Shown: piece by piece, positions 1 through 8,913 of the stretch
Position numbering within the stretch: position 1 is the first letter of the stretch
Layout: each line of letters begins with the position of its first letter
NCBI GenBank assembly: GCA_030147525.1
Contig: JASBVF010000019.1
Coordinates: 1 to 58,024, forward strand
Direction of reading: 5' to 3'
Source of the DNA: Bacteroidota bacterium
Lineage (GTDB): Bacteria; Bacteroidota; Bacteroidia; Chitinophagales; Saprospiraceae
Length of the DNA: 58,024 nucleotides
The notes under the pieces: generated by a model
What the model saw: only the letters and a program-made list of their open reading frames with translations
Told to the model about the DNA's origin: nothing
Database searches by the model: none
Position numbers and translations under genes: made by a program

Positions 1-55
1 CGTGGCTTTTTACAAACTGCTTTAACAGGGGTATTTCATTAAAATCATTGAAAAC

Positions 56-394
56 ATGGCACAAAATCATGCTATTCAGATCGAAGGGGTCAACCCTGAC
101 AATTCGCTGATCTTATCGGACCGGGGGCATACGAATGTGGACCCGGGCGATACGGTAACCTGGCTGATCAAGCCAAATTCGGGCGTGCATGCCATCACCG
201 GCATCACCAAAAAGGAACATTCCATCAATGTGTTCATTTCCGGACCAAACCAGGTCGGCAACTCCAACAACTGGGTGGGGATCGTCGATCCAACTATTCC
301 AAAAGGCTCCGAAGAGGAATATAACATTTTGTGGACGGCTGCCAGCGGCGGCGAGGTCCATGTTTTTGATCCGAAAATTCAGATTAACTCTTGA
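56..394 (+). CDS. Small beta-rich protein of unknown function
   Basis: This 112-residue protein has no signal peptide or membrane segment and is rich in short predicted beta strands (VDPGDTVTWLI, EVHVFDPKIQI). The VDPGDTVTW pattern resembles the strand turn of cupredoxin-like folds, but no clear copper ligand set is visible, so the fold is only a suggestion. The ATG at 56 fits the open frame. The stop lies about 70 bp before the adenylate cyclase gene, and an inverted repeat fills that gap, so the two may be transcribed separately. I do not recognise the family. Confidence 0.7.
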   Translation: MAQNHAIQIEGVNPDNSLILSDRGHTNVDPGDTVTWLIKPNSGVHAITGITKKEHSINVFISGPNQVGNSNNWVGIVDPTIPKGSEEEYNILWTAASGGEVHVFDPKIQINS

Positions 395-432
395 TGGTTG
401 AAAAGGTTGAGCCTCAACCCCCCTCAACCATC
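393..432. repeat. Intergenic inverted repeat made of GGTTGA words
   Basis: The arms at 393-411 and 413-432 are near-perfect reverse complements (GATGGTTGA / TCAACCATC outside, GGTTGAG / CTCAACC inside). More CATCTCAACC-like words continue to about 455. The position just after the 56-394 stop suggests a terminator-like or spacer role. The same word style recurs at 49031-49102. Confidence 0.55.
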
Positions 433-464
433 TTCACCATCTCAACTATCTCAACCCTCTTTCC

Positions 465-2249
465 ATGGCTGTGAAAGGAAAAGTCTGTGCTTTCCTGGTA
501 AGCTTTTTATGTTGTACGGTGCTGACTTCCGTGTCCGGGCAGGACCAGAAGGTGGCGGATAGTCTGTACGTGATTTACCGGGAGAACAGGCTTTCGGATA
601 CGGCGAAGATGGAGCTGCTCAGAAACCTTTCGTTCAACGAAGTGAAGGACCTGGATCTGTCGCTGAAGTTTGCAGAGGAACTGATCAGCCTGTCCGTGGC
701 AGCCGGCAATCATTTGTACCAGTATAGGGGCTACCTGCAAAAAGGCAATAAAAAAAGGCTCAAAGGCGATCTGCAGGAGGCGATAGAAGCCTATTTCAAA
801 AGCGCCGAAGCGGCAAAGAAGGCGGGTTTCGCCGTCGGGGAGGGGACGGCTTACAGCGCCATCGCCGATGTTTATTCCATTTCCAACAATCATTCGAACT
901 CGGAGCGTTACTACGACGAAGCCATCCGGCTTTTGCGGGAGTCGGGGGATTCCATCGTGTTGGGGTCCGTGATCCTGAATGCCGGCGACGAATTTCTGAA
1001 CAACAAAAAATACAAGGCTGCGCTCCGGTATTTCAAAGAGTCGCAATCGATTTTTGAAAAGGCGGGTTACCCGGTCGGGGAGGCTTACAGCCTGGGCAAT
1101 ATCGGCATGGTGTACGCCAACACCGGCAACAGGGTGCTGGCCGAAAAGAACATCAACAAAGCCATCGGGGTGCTGGAAGCATTGGAAGATTATTACCCCA
1201 TCTGCGTGTACCTGCTTTCCATGTCCGACATTTACCTGGAAAGAGGGGAGCAACAGTCGGCGCTGAATTATGCGGCGAGAAGCCTGGAGCTTGCGCAACG
1301 GTACGGGCTGAAAGACCAGGTGAGCGATGCCAGCCTGAAGCTGTCGGAGTTGTATGAAAAAGCCGGCCAAACGGGCGAGTCGCTGCGGTTTTTTAAAAAC
1401 CACATCGTTTACCGGGACAGTGTGCGCAACATCAAAACGGTGCAGCAGATAGCGAACCTGCGCACGGATTACGAGGTGGCCCGGAAGCAGGCGGAGGTGG
1501 ATTTGCTCAACCAGGAAAAGCGCAACCAGCGCATCAAGATCACTTTTCTTTTTATCATACTGGGGCTGGTGACGGTGTTGCTGGGTACATTGTACTGGTA
1601 TTACCGTTCCATTTCACGGGAAAAGAAACGGTCGGAGGGGCTGCTGCTGAATATTTTGCCGGCGGAAACGGCGAAGGAGTTGAAGCAAAGCGGACGGGTG
1701 GATGCGGTGAGGTTCGAGCAGGTCACGGTGCTGTTCACCGATTTTGTCCAGTTCACCAAGGTGGCGGAAAAGGTGGAGCCGGAGCAGCTGGTCAGGAGCC
1801 TTGACTTTTATTTCAAAGGATTCGACGAGATCACGAGCAAATACGGGCTGGAAAAGATCAAAACCATCGGCGACTCCTACATGTGCGCCAGCGGTTTGCC
1901 CACCGCCCAACCTTTGCATGCAAGGCAAGCCGTGATGGCTGCCAGGGAGATGGTCGAACTGGTCAAAAAGGAGTGGCAGGCGCAGGACGGGCTGAGCCAT
2001 TTCGAGGTCAGGATCGGGGTGCACACCGGGCCGGTGGTGGCGGGGATCGTGGGTTTCAAAAAATGGCAGTACGATATCTGGGGCGACACGGTCAATATTG
2101 CCTCCCGCCTGGAAGCTTTATCGGAACCCGGCAGGATCAATCTTTCCGAGACGACCTGGCAGGAAATAAAAGATGAGTTCGAGTGCGAGCCCCGTGGAGA
2201 GATTGAAGTTAAAAACAAGGGGACTTTGAAGATGTACTTTCTGGTATGA
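465..2249 (+). CDS. TPR-domain class III adenylate cyclase, membrane anchored
   Basis: The product is predicted to make cAMP from ATP at the inner membrane. A signal peptide (about 1-26) leads into a periplasmic TPR-like helical region (about 50-310), a coiled coil, a membrane segment (about 357-380) and a cytoplasmic class III cyclase domain (about 410-594). Metal-binding aspartates are D426 (FTDF) and D470 (TIGD). The purine-specifying pair is K466 (KTIGD) and D537 (YDIWG), which points to adenylate rather than guanylate cyclase. N544 and R548 (VNIASR) are the transition-state residues. All catalytic positions are intact, so it should be active. The TPR part presumably senses a periplasmic partner (inference). 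Confidence 0.88.
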   Translation: MAVKGKVCAFLVSFLCCTVLTSVSGQDQKVADSLYVIYRENRLSDTAKMELLRNLSFNEVKDLDLSLKFAEELISLSVAAGNHLYQYRGYLQKGNKKRLKGDLQEAIEAYFKSAEAAKKAGFAVGEGTAYSAIADVYSISNNHSNSERYYDEAIRLLRESGDSIVLGSVILNAGDEFLNNKKYKAALRYFKESQSIFEKAGYPVGEAYSLGNIGMVYANTGNRVLAEKNINKAIGVLEALEDYYPICVYLLSMSDIYLERGEQQSALNYAARSLELAQRYGLKDQVSDASLKLSELYEKAGQTGESLRFFKNHIVYRDSVRNIKTVQQIANLRTDYEVARKQAEVDLLNQEKRNQRIKITFLFIILGLVTVLLGTLYWYYRSISREKKRSEGLLLNILPAETAKELKQSGRVDAVRFEQVTVLFTDFVQFTKVAEKVEPEQLVRSLDFYFKGFDEITSKYGLEKIKTIGDSYMCASGLPTAQPLHARQAVMAAREMVELVKKEWQAQDGLSHFEVRIGVHTGPVVAGIVGFKKWQYDIWGDTVNIASRLEALSEPGRINLSETTWQEIKDEFECEPRGEIEVKNKGTLKMYFLV

Positions 2250-2294
2250 GGGCCGGCGGGGCATCAGCCGGGCGGTTTAGAAATTACAGTCAAT

Positions 2295-3269
2295 ATGGAT
2301 TCTATCACACAGGCGGTGCTTGGCGCTGCCGTCGGGGAAGCGATTTTAGGAAAAAAGACAGGCCGTAAGGCTGCCATCCTCGGCGCTGCGGGAGGGACGA
2401 TTCCGGACCTCGACGTGGTGCTGTTACCGTTTTTCAACGATCTTCAACGCATCAGCATCCACCGGGGGTACAGCCATTCCATCCTGTTCAGCGTGCTGGG
2501 CGCTTTTCTGATCGCATGGATTTTGAGCAGAGTGAAATGGACCCGGGAAGTTGCTTTCGGCAGGCTATGGTGGTTTGGGTTCATGGTCCTTTTTACGCAC
2601 ATGCTGCTGGATGCGTTCACCACCTACGGCACGCAGTTGTTGTTGCCCTTTACGGATTACCGGGTGAGTTTCGACAGCATTACCATTGTGGACCCCGTGT
2701 ACACCCTGCCCTTGACGGCGGGTCTGTCAACCGGCCTGTTTTTTTATAAAAAATATCCCGGAAGGATGGTCGCCAATTACCTGGGGCTGGGCGTCAGCAC
2801 CCTGTATTTGCTGTTTACGCTTGTTCACAAACAGCAGATCGAAGAGCGATTCGGAGAGGAGCTGGCGAAGCAGGGTATTGTTTTTGATAAAATGCTCACG
2901 GTGCCGGTCTCTGCTGCCAATCTGGTCTGGTACGGCGTCGCCAAAGACGGGCAGGGGCTGCACATCGGTCGGTACGTAGCAGGACAGGAGGAGCCGGTGA
3001 CATTTGAGTTTTTCCCTACCAACGATCATTTGCTGGAAGGGCTCGACCCTTACCTGATCGACCGGATGAAATGGTTCTCCCAGGGATTCTACACGGTGGC
3101 GGAACACGAGGGGAACATCAGACTCTACAACATGCAGTGCGATATGCAGGGCATACGGTACTTTGGCGATTACAAAGCGCCCACTGCATTTTATTTTGAA
3201 ATAACGCCTCTGGAAAATGGTGCATACCGCCTGGATTCGGGGATGCACCCGGAAAACAGCGTGCAATGA
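2295..3269 (+). CDS. YdjM/COG1988-family membrane protein (predicted metal-dependent hydrolase)
   Basis: The N-terminus (MDSITQAVLGAAVGEA) and the motifs PDLDV, HRGYSHS and FTHMLLDAFTTYGT match the YdjM-like family, where conserved His and Asp residues are thought to bind metal near the membrane. About four to five hydrophobic segments lie in the first 190 residues. The last 130 residues form a soluble domain that I cannot assign. It follows the cyclase gene by 45 bp in the same direction and may share a transcript. The substrate is unknown. Confidence 0.8.
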   Translation: MDSITQAVLGAAVGEAILGKKTGRKAAILGAAGGTIPDLDVVLLPFFNDLQRISIHRGYSHSILFSVLGAFLIAWILSRVKWTREVAFGRLWWFGFMVLFTHMLLDAFTTYGTQLLLPFTDYRVSFDSITIVDPVYTLPLTAGLSTGLFFYKKYPGRMVANYLGLGVSTLYLLFTLVHKQQIEERFGEELAKQGIVFDKMLTVPVSAANLVWYGVAKDGQGLHIGRYVAGQEEPVTFEFFPTNDHLLEGLDPYLIDRMKWFSQGFYTVAEHEGNIRLYNMQCDMQGIRYFGDYKAPTAFYFEITPLENGAYRLDSGMHPENSVQ

Positions 3270-3293
3270 TTTTTAAGAATGCAACTACCCATC

Positions 3294-4049
3294 ATGAAAA
3301 GACGATTCGGCCGGATATTGATTTTCACCATCTCAGCTGGCTGTCTGCTGTACCTGGCGTCCTGCGGGCACGAGCTGCCGGCGCTGGACGATGATGAAAC
3401 CGGCACGCCGGTGGATACGACGGTGGTCGAGCCGCCCGACACCATAGCGGGTATCGTTTGCAGCCCCGATACCATTCACTTCGAATGGGAGTTATTGCCC
3501 ATCCTGAAATCTTCCTGCGGCAGAAGGGACTGCCACGATGCCGGCGCTGCCTCCTCAGGCGTGAAGCTGGTCAATTACCAGACGGTCATGCAGACCGGCG
3601 GCATCAAGCCTTTCAACCCTGAGGAGACAAGGATTTTCAAACATATCACCCATACCGACGAGGAAGCACGGATGCCGCCGCCGCCCTACGACCGGCTCAA
3701 CAGCCGGCAAGTGCAGGTTATCGAGACCTGGATCCAACAGGGCGCTCAAAACTTCCGTTGCGACAGTGCCACCATTCCCTGCGACACGGACAGCATCAGC
3801 TTTTCGTCGGACATTGCCCCGCTGGTCAAGGATGCCTGTTACGGTTGTCACAACCAGTACGTGCATGAAGGCGGGATCACATTACTGGATTACGAAGATC
3901 TGCAGGCGGTGGCGCTCAACGGCAGCCTGTACGGCACTGTCTCCGGCGAAAGCGGCTATGTGCGCATGCCTTATGGCAGCATCCGGCTACCGGCATGTTC
4001 CATCGAGCGGATTCGATCCTGGGTGGAGGCGGGTGCGCCGGAGAATTGA
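3294..4049 (+). CDS. Lipoprotein with two c-type-heme-like motifs
   Basis: The ATG at 3294 gives a clean lipoprotein signal (MKRRFGR, hydrophobic core, LASC lipobox) and is preferred over the ATG at 3279. The mature protein has two similar halves. The first carries CGRRDCH (a CxxxCH variant) and the second carries CYGCH (canonical CxxCH), each followed by a PPP or MPYG-type loop with a possible distal Met. This looks like Planctomycete-type cytochrome c or heme-lipoprotein domains seen in Bacteroidota. It would be anchored at the membrane and could carry electrons. The CxxxCH spacing in the first half is unusual. The gene begins 24 bp after the YdjM-like gene. Confidence 0.72.
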   Translation: MKRRFGRILIFTISAGCLLYLASCGHELPALDDDETGTPVDTTVVEPPDTIAGIVCSPDTIHFEWELLPILKSSCGRRDCHDAGAASSGVKLVNYQTVMQTGGIKPFNPEETRIFKHITHTDEEARMPPPPYDRLNSRQVQVIETWIQQGAQNFRCDSATIPCDTDSISFSSDIAPLVKDACYGCHNQYVHEGGITLLDYEDLQAVALNGSLYGTVSGESGYVRMPYGSIRLPACSIERIRSWVEAGAPEN

Positions 4050-4443
4050 GGTGTTGACTTTTTGTTTGCAGGAAGCATCCCTGAGGCCATTGCCTTTCAA
4101 ATCTTGACTCATATTCCTTAAATGCTGATGGCCACAAATTGCGCTGATTTTATCGAATTTAATTCGTGTGAAATTAGCGGTAAAGAGTTTAGTAAAGCAA
4201 GGTAAATCAATCCGTGGCAAGGAAATATGAGCGCAAATCTTTCCTTTTTTCTGTGCATGCCAGGGGTGGGGTAGTAGCCGGCGGGCATTACGTCCACGGA
4301 CTTTTGTCGGCTGATCTTTTAATCTTCCTTCCCTTCCGTATTTGAACAAATAAATCTTCCTCCCTTTCCAACTAATAAAAAGCAGGAAAACGGACGGGCG
4401 CCGGCAGGCGCAGCGGCTGCTGCTTCTGCCTGATGATTAAAGG
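4050..4443. other. Intergenic region, no gene seen
   Basis: About 390 bp without a convincing ORF. It holds an AT-rich stretch at about 4127-4180 with a CGAATTTAATTCG palindrome inside repeat-like sequence, and a short GC hairpin (GCGCC/GGCGC) near 4397-4410 shortly before the permease start. No clear promoter was identified. Confidence 0.5.
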
Positions 4444-5667
4444 ATGGATACTTTTCTTGAACAATATACCGAGGCCGTCCGGACGACGGCCGGATTTTTC
4501 TGGATGGCCTTCTGGGCTTTTTCGCTGGGCTACCTGATCAGCAGCATGATACAGGTGTTCGTCACCCGCAGCCGCATGCGCCGCTACATGGGAGATGCCG
4601 GCGGAAAGAGCATGTCGCTGGCGGTGTTTTTCGGTTTTATCAGCAGTTCGTGCAGTTTTGCTGCGCTGGCGACGACCAAATCCCTGTTTAAGAAAGGCGC
4701 AGGATTTCTGCCATCCCTGGCTTTTTTACTGGCCTCCACCAACCTGGTGATCGAACTCGGGATCATCATTTCCATCTTTCTGGCCTGGCAATTTGTGGTC
4801 GGGGAATACATCGGCGGTGTGCTGCTCATTCTATGCAGTTGGTTGCTGGTGCGCCTCAGCCAACCCGAAAAGCTGATCGAACAGGCCCGTGAACATGTGC
4901 AGGACGACGGGGACGATGCCTCGGAAGATCAGGACTGGAAAGATAAAATTACTTCCCTGGCGGGCTGGCAGGCAGTGGCCCGCAATTATTTCATGGAATG
5001 GAAAATGGTCTGGAAAGACGTGGCGTTCGGTTTTACGATCGCCGGTGTCATCGCCGCCTTTGTTCCGGATGCTTTTTATGAAACGCTGTTCATCGGCAGC
5101 AGCCAGTCCGGCGAAGCCGGTTTCGCTGCGGTGCTGGAACATACGGTCGTCGGGCCGGTAGCGGCCTTTTGTACGTTCATCGGCAGCATGGGCAATGTGC
5201 CGCTGGCGGCGTTGCTTTACAGCAAAGGGGTGAGTTTTGCGGGTATCATGGCTTTTCTTTTCAGTGATCTGGTGGTATTCCCCGTCCTCCGGATCAATGC
5301 GAAATACTACGGCTGGAAGATGTCGCTGTACATATTGGGGCTGTTGTTCGTTTCCCTCGTCGTCACTTCCCTGATCCTGCATTACGGCTTCAAATGGGCG
5401 GGCTTTCTGCCGGAATTGTCCGGTATCGATATCGTCAGTCAGGATCATTTCAAGCTCAATTATACCTTCTACATCAACCTCGGATTTGTCCTGGTCAATG
5501 CCCTGTTCGCCTGGCTGGCCTTTTACAAAAAGGTGCCCGAAGAGATTCCGCTGCACCGTGAAATGGCGGACAAAGGAAAGCTGGAAGCGGTGTTGAAGTA
5601 CCTGGCGATCGGCGCCATGATCTGGCTGGCGGTGGGGGGTGTTCTGCAGTTGGTGGAGTTATTTTGA
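4444..5667 (+). CDS. COG0701-family permease (ArsP/DUF318-like)
   Basis: A 407-residue polytopic membrane protein with about eight to ten hydrophobic segments. It has the family hallmarks in both halves: SSSCSFAALATTKSLFKKGAG with LASTNLVIELG in the first, and GSMGNVPLAALLYSKGVSFAGIMAFLFSDL in the second. The central loop (about 150-180) is acidic and likely cytoplasmic. Members of this family include the organoarsenical exporter ArsP, but most have unknown substrates and no ars regulator or reductase lies nearby here. The Cys in SSSCS is of the kind seen in thiol-dependent members. I would not assign arsenic resistance without more evidence. Confidence 0.8.
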   Translation: MDTFLEQYTEAVRTTAGFFWMAFWAFSLGYLISSMIQVFVTRSRMRRYMGDAGGKSMSLAVFFGFISSSCSFAALATTKSLFKKGAGFLPSLAFLLASTNLVIELGIIISIFLAWQFVVGEYIGGVLLILCSWLLVRLSQPEKLIEQAREHVQDDGDDASEDQDWKDKITSLAGWQAVARNYFMEWKMVWKDVAFGFTIAGVIAAFVPDAFYETLFIGSSQSGEAGFAAVLEHTVVGPVAAFCTFIGSMGNVPLAALLYSKGVSFAGIMAFLFSDLVVFPVLRINAKYYGWKMSLYILGLLFVSLVVTSLILHYGFKWAGFLPELSGIDIVSQDHFKLNYTFYINLGFVLVNALFAWLAFYKKVPEEIPLHREMADKGKLEAVLKYLAIGAMIWLAVGGVLQLVELF

Positions 5668-5675
5668 AAGATAGG

Positions 5676-5731
5676 GTAGTGGGTTCTTTATGTCCCTTCA
5701 GGGATCCCCGAGGGGAAAAAAGAACTACTCC
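5676..5731. terminator. Bidirectional hairpin between convergent genes
   Basis: TAGTGGGTTCTTT pairs with AAAGAACTACT, enclosing two small GC hairpins (CCCTTCAGGG and CCCCGAGGGG). It lies between the permease stop and the end of the minus-strand lipoprotein gene and includes that gene's stop codon, so it could end both transcripts. Confidence 0.55.
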
Positions 5732-6906
5732 ATACCATAATTGTCAACATTCAGAAAGAAGGTGCCGCCGGTGGCGCCGCCAGTGATGACGTTTCTGCCG
5801 CCTGCGACTTTGATGATGTTCTCACCTCTGAAGGTCTTGCTGTCTGTGAAATATTTTAAGCTGATTTCGTTGCCTTCGGCGTCCGTAAAAATCAGCATGT
5901 GATCCGTTTGAGAAGGATGTCCGCTCAGGGCATAACCAGTCAGTACAAACTTGCCGTCCGCATTTTCTGCGATGGACTGGCCGTCATTAAAAAAATCGGC
6001 ATCGCCAACTTCTTTTTCCCAGATTAATTCGCCGTTTGTATCGGTTTTAATCAGCACCACGAGGGCAGAGTCGATGGCGTTGGAGCCGGTTGTCTGGTGT
6101 GCGTATCTTCCGACCGTCAGCAGGTTGCCGTCGTGCAGTTGAATGGTGCTTCTGCCGACTCCCGGATTTGGCCCGTAGGTTTTTAGCCAGAGCTGATTGG
6201 CAGCCTGGTCGAAGCAGGTCAATTTTATTATTTCGTCATATCCTGTGATCAGGATGTTTCCGTTTTGGAGGACCAGCATGCCCGAGGGCGTGTTGTGTTT
6301 TGGCGAGTTTATGGTTTTGAACATCAGTTCCTGCCCGAGGGTGTCTATCTTCAGGAAAATCAGGTCCGTGTTTCTTGAGCCGCTGATAATGATTTCATTT
6401 TCACTGAGGCCGCTGATGTGGTAACCGGTGATGCTTTCCTGTTCGTGATAAGTTTTTTCCCAGATCACATTGCCGTTCTTGTCGAGTTTTGCGGCTGAAA
6501 GTCTTCTGTTTTCGTATGGATTCTCGGCATAGGTGTAGCCGGTCACGTAGATGTTTTGCGCATCATCTTCAAAAACGCCCAGCGCCTTGCTGTGGACCTG
6601 GTGAAACAGGGTTGAAAAAATGATTTCTCCGGCCGTGTCTGTTTTTAAAAGGAGCATTTGCCGGTTGCCGTATCTGTTGCTCCCGACAGTGATTACATTG
6701 CCGTCGGCGGAAAGCACGGTGGAGCTGTGCCAGACTCCGAGAAAGCCATCCAAAATTTTATAGTCCGCTATTTCTTCGACCGGACAATTATTGCAGCCGG
6801 GGTTGGAAGGATTAGAAGGGGTAGTGGGGATGACCGGGGCGTCATCTGCTTTGTTGCACCCGATGGTGATGATCAAAAGCGCTATAAAAAATCCGGTTTT
6901 GTTCAT
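5725..6906 (-). CDS. Lipoprotein with beta-propeller-like repeats
   Basis: The 393-residue product starts with a lipoprotein signal (MNKTGFFIALLIITIGC) followed by a Pro/Ser/Asn-rich linker and a CNNC pair. The rest consists of roughly seven to eight repeats of the type LLLKTDTAGEIIFSTLF, AAKLDKNGNVIWEKTY and IKTDTNGELIWEKEV, each about 45-50 residues and typical of propeller proteins in Bacteroidota. There is no T9SS tail, so it is likely held by its lipid anchor. The biological role and ligand are unknown. Confidence 0.75.
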   Translation of the reverse strand: MNKTGFFIALLIITIGCNKADDAPVIPTTPSNPSNPGCNNCPVEEIADYKILDGFLGVWHSSTVLSADGNVITVGSNRYGNRQMLLLKTDTAGEIIFSTLFHQVHSKALGVFEDDAQNIYVTGYTYAENPYENRRLSAAKLDKNGNVIWEKTYHEQESITGYHISGLSENEIIISGSRNTDLIFLKIDTLGQELMFKTINSPKHNTPSGMLVLQNGNILITGYDEIIKLTCFDQAANQLWLKTYGPNPGVGRSTIQLHDGNLLTVGRYAHQTTGSNAIDSALVVLIKTDTNGELIWEKEVGDADFFNDGQSIAENADGKFVLTGYALSGHPSQTDHMLIFTDAEGNEISLKYFTDSKTFRGENIIKVAGGRNVITGGATGGTFFLNVDNYGME

Positions 6907-6975
6907 TTTTTGATGTTGTTGTGTGTTGAGAGGATTGATGGAATTAAAAGTTTGTGGGTTGATGTCGCAAAACTC

Positions 6976-7318
6976 CTACCATTTTGCGCTCAAAAAGACC
7001 GTCGCAGAAAAAGTCATCGCAAGGAAACCCAGGTGCAACACCGGACGAATGCCCGGCCTGATCTTCCTGAAGTCTGCCCGGGTGAATTCTGCCAGTATGA
7101 CTCCCACCGAAATCAAAAGAAACCAGGTGGTAACGAAAGGCAGCGGTATTTTTCCATCATCCATGATGGCCATGGGGATCAGGTAAAAAATGTCATGTAA
7201 AAATCCGCAGGCGATAAAAGTGAGGATCAATGCAAACGGAGATGAAATAACTTTTCGCAAGGGGCTGTAGCAGTAGTATAAAAGAAAATAGCCATAGCCC
7301 GGGTTCCAGTACCACCAG
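6976..7318 (-). pseudogene. C-terminal part of an MBOAT-like acyltransferase split by the integrated element
   Basis: The reading frame is open upstream of any start codon, back to a stop near 7351. The coding part begins in the attL core with WWYWNPGYGYFLLYYCYSPL and continues through membrane helices containing CGFLHD, where the His matches the expected MBOAT catalytic His region. The missing N-terminal 37 codons are at 13320-13433 on the same strand. Joining the two at the 7-bp core restores one in-frame gene of 149 codons (KFWWYWNPG across the join). The similarity to MBOAT enzymes (FWxxW, then xxYxYxPL, then LH) is by eye, and the rebuilt protein is short for that family. Confidence 0.8.
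7312..7318. other. attL core (CCACCAG)
   Basis: The left crossover core lies inside the split acyltransferase gene. Element sequence to its right begins GACCCGAACC. The same 7 bp recurs at the right end, consistent with the 6-8 bp overlap region of tyrosine recombinases. Confidence 0.75.
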
Positions 7319-7436
7319 GACCCGAACCTTTGGTTTTCTTGGTTCTTTTCTTATTTCAAAAAGCCTTTATTATCAATGATTTATTAAGTGGAAATACCAA
7401 AGCGAATCAGAAAAGAATCACAGAAAAACAAAAAAA

Positions 7437-7460
7437 GTGTCAACCACAGTGTCAACCAAT
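7437..7460 (+). repeat. Left arm-type repeat pair (GTGTCAACCACA twice)
   Basis: Two tandem 12-bp copies: 7437-7448 is exact and 7449-7460 matches 10 of 12. An identical pair lies at the other end of the element in the same orientation. This is the pattern expected for integrase arm-binding sites. The copies end 14 bp before the integrase promoter box, so integrase could repress its own gene. Confidence 0.7.
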
Positions 7461-7473
7461 GACTTTAAAGACT

Positions 7474-7481
7474 TACTTTTG
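7474..7481 (+). promoter_or_regulatory. Bacteroidota -7 box (TACTTTTG) for the integrase gene
   Basis: TACTTTTG matches the Bacteroidota TAnnTTTG element and lies 35 bp before the integrase ATG. No clean TTG/TTTG -33 box is seen. That position is occupied by the arm repeats. Confidence 0.5.
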
Positions 7482-7516
7482 ACGTGCGAAACATTCATAA
7501 ATAAAAGCCGTGAATC

Positions 7517-8791
7517 ATGTCAAAAGTACGTTTCTACCTTAAAGCACCGGACGCCACCGGGGAAAGCTTAATCAGCCTTTATTTCAGTTACAATAAAAAA
7601 CGCCTGGTTTATTCCACCGGGGACAAAATCCCGCCGAAGTTCTGGAATGAGGAAACCCAACGGGCTATTAAGTCAAAAAAGCTATTTCCTCAATACCCCG
7701 ACCTAAATGCCCGCCTCGACAATCTTACCCACGAAACGTTGAGTATTTACCGCCGCTTCCTGAATGATGGAAAGGTCCCTTCCATTGCTCAATTTAAAAG
7801 CGAGCTGGACGCCTTTGCACTTCGGGGAGCCGTCGCCGGGGAAACTTCCCTTTTTGGCTTCATCGATCAATTCATCAAAGAACGGGCAGCCCTTCCAAAG
7901 TTTTCAAAAAGTACAATCAAGGTTTATCAAAGGACCTTAAAACACCTGCAAACCTTTTCAAAAAAGAATCACCGGCAATTGGATTTTCAGGACATAGACC
8001 TCGACTTCTTTTATGACTTTCAAAAATACCTTTATTCGCCGCCTGTCTCCTATGCTCAAAACACCGCTCAAAAGATCGTTAAAACCATCAAAACCATTCT
8101 CAACGAAGCAACGGACCGGGGACTAAATAAAAATCTTGCTTACCAAAGCCGCCGGTTTGGAATCCCGCAAAAGGAAGCGGAAAGCATTTATCTAACCAGT
8201 GACGAACTTTTGAAAATTTACCGCTTGAACCTTACCTACCTGCCCCGCCTCGACAAAGTGAGGGACTTGTTTTTGATTGGAGCCTTTACAGGATTGCGTT
8301 TTTCTGATTTCACGAACATAAAGCCGGAAAACATTAAAACCGTTGACGGGGTGGATGTTATCCAGATCACAACGAAGAAAACCGGGGAGCCTATTACCGT
8401 GCCTATTCACCCGATAGTGAAAGCCATTTTAGACAAGCATAATGGAAACACACCTGAGCCATTGAGTAGCCAAAAAATGAACGACTATTTAAAAGAATTG
8501 GCCGAACTCGCAGAACTAAACGAAACGATAATTTTAGCAAAGGACCGGGGAGGAAAACGGTATGACCGGCAGTACAAAAAATGGGAGTTGGTGACCTCGC
8601 ACACCGCCCGCCGCTCGTTTGCCACCAACGCATTTAAAGCGGGTATTCCTGCCATTTCAATAATGAAGATCACCGGCCACCGTACCGAAGCCGCATTTAT
8701 GAAATACATCAAAATTTCAAAGGAAGAAAACGCCGTTTTGATCTCTCAAAATGCCTTTTTCAAAACGTCACCACTGAAAGCAGTGAGATAG
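7517..8791 (+). CDS. Tyrosine-type site-specific integrase
   Basis: A 424-residue Bacteroidota-type tyrosine recombinase with an N-terminal arm-binding domain (about 1-100), a SAM-like core-binding domain (about 105-210) and a C-terminal catalytic domain (about 220-410). The catalytic set is complete: R261 (TGLRFSD), H362 and R365 (HTARR), H388 (TGHR) and nucleophile Y397 (KYIKI). It is the first gene inside the left end of the element and faces inward. It is predicted to recombine the 7-bp CCACCAG core. The chromosomal target is the short acyltransferase gene. Confidence 0.93.
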   Translation: MSKVRFYLKAPDATGESLISLYFSYNKKRLVYSTGDKIPPKFWNEETQRAIKSKKLFPQYPDLNARLDNLTHETLSIYRRFLNDGKVPSIAQFKSELDAFALRGAVAGETSLFGFIDQFIKERAALPKFSKSTIKVYQRTLKHLQTFSKKNHRQLDFQDIDLDFFYDFQKYLYSPPVSYAQNTAQKIVKTIKTILNEATDRGLNKNLAYQSRRFGIPQKEAESIYLTSDELLKIYRLNLTYLPRLDKVRDLFLIGAFTGLRFSDFTNIKPENIKTVDGVDVIQITTKKTGEPITVPIHPIVKAILDKHNGNTPEPLSSQKMNDYLKELAELAELNETIILAKDRGGKRYDRQYKKWELVTSHTARRSFATNAFKAGIPAISIMKITGHRTEAAFMKYIKISKEENAVLISQNAFFKTSPLKAVR

Positions 8792-8913
8792 TTTTTTTGA
8801 GCATACACCAAGCACTGAGAAAGCGAAAGAAGGGAGTTTGAAGAAAGCCCCGCCCGGTTTTACTTGCAGGTTCCACCGGGACGGGGAAAACGTTAATTTA
8901 ATTCATCAAAATT

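Noticed and set aside
4444-5667. Arsenic-resistance assignment for the permease
   Set aside because: The family is broad and no ars regulator, reductase or methyltransferase gene lies near it.
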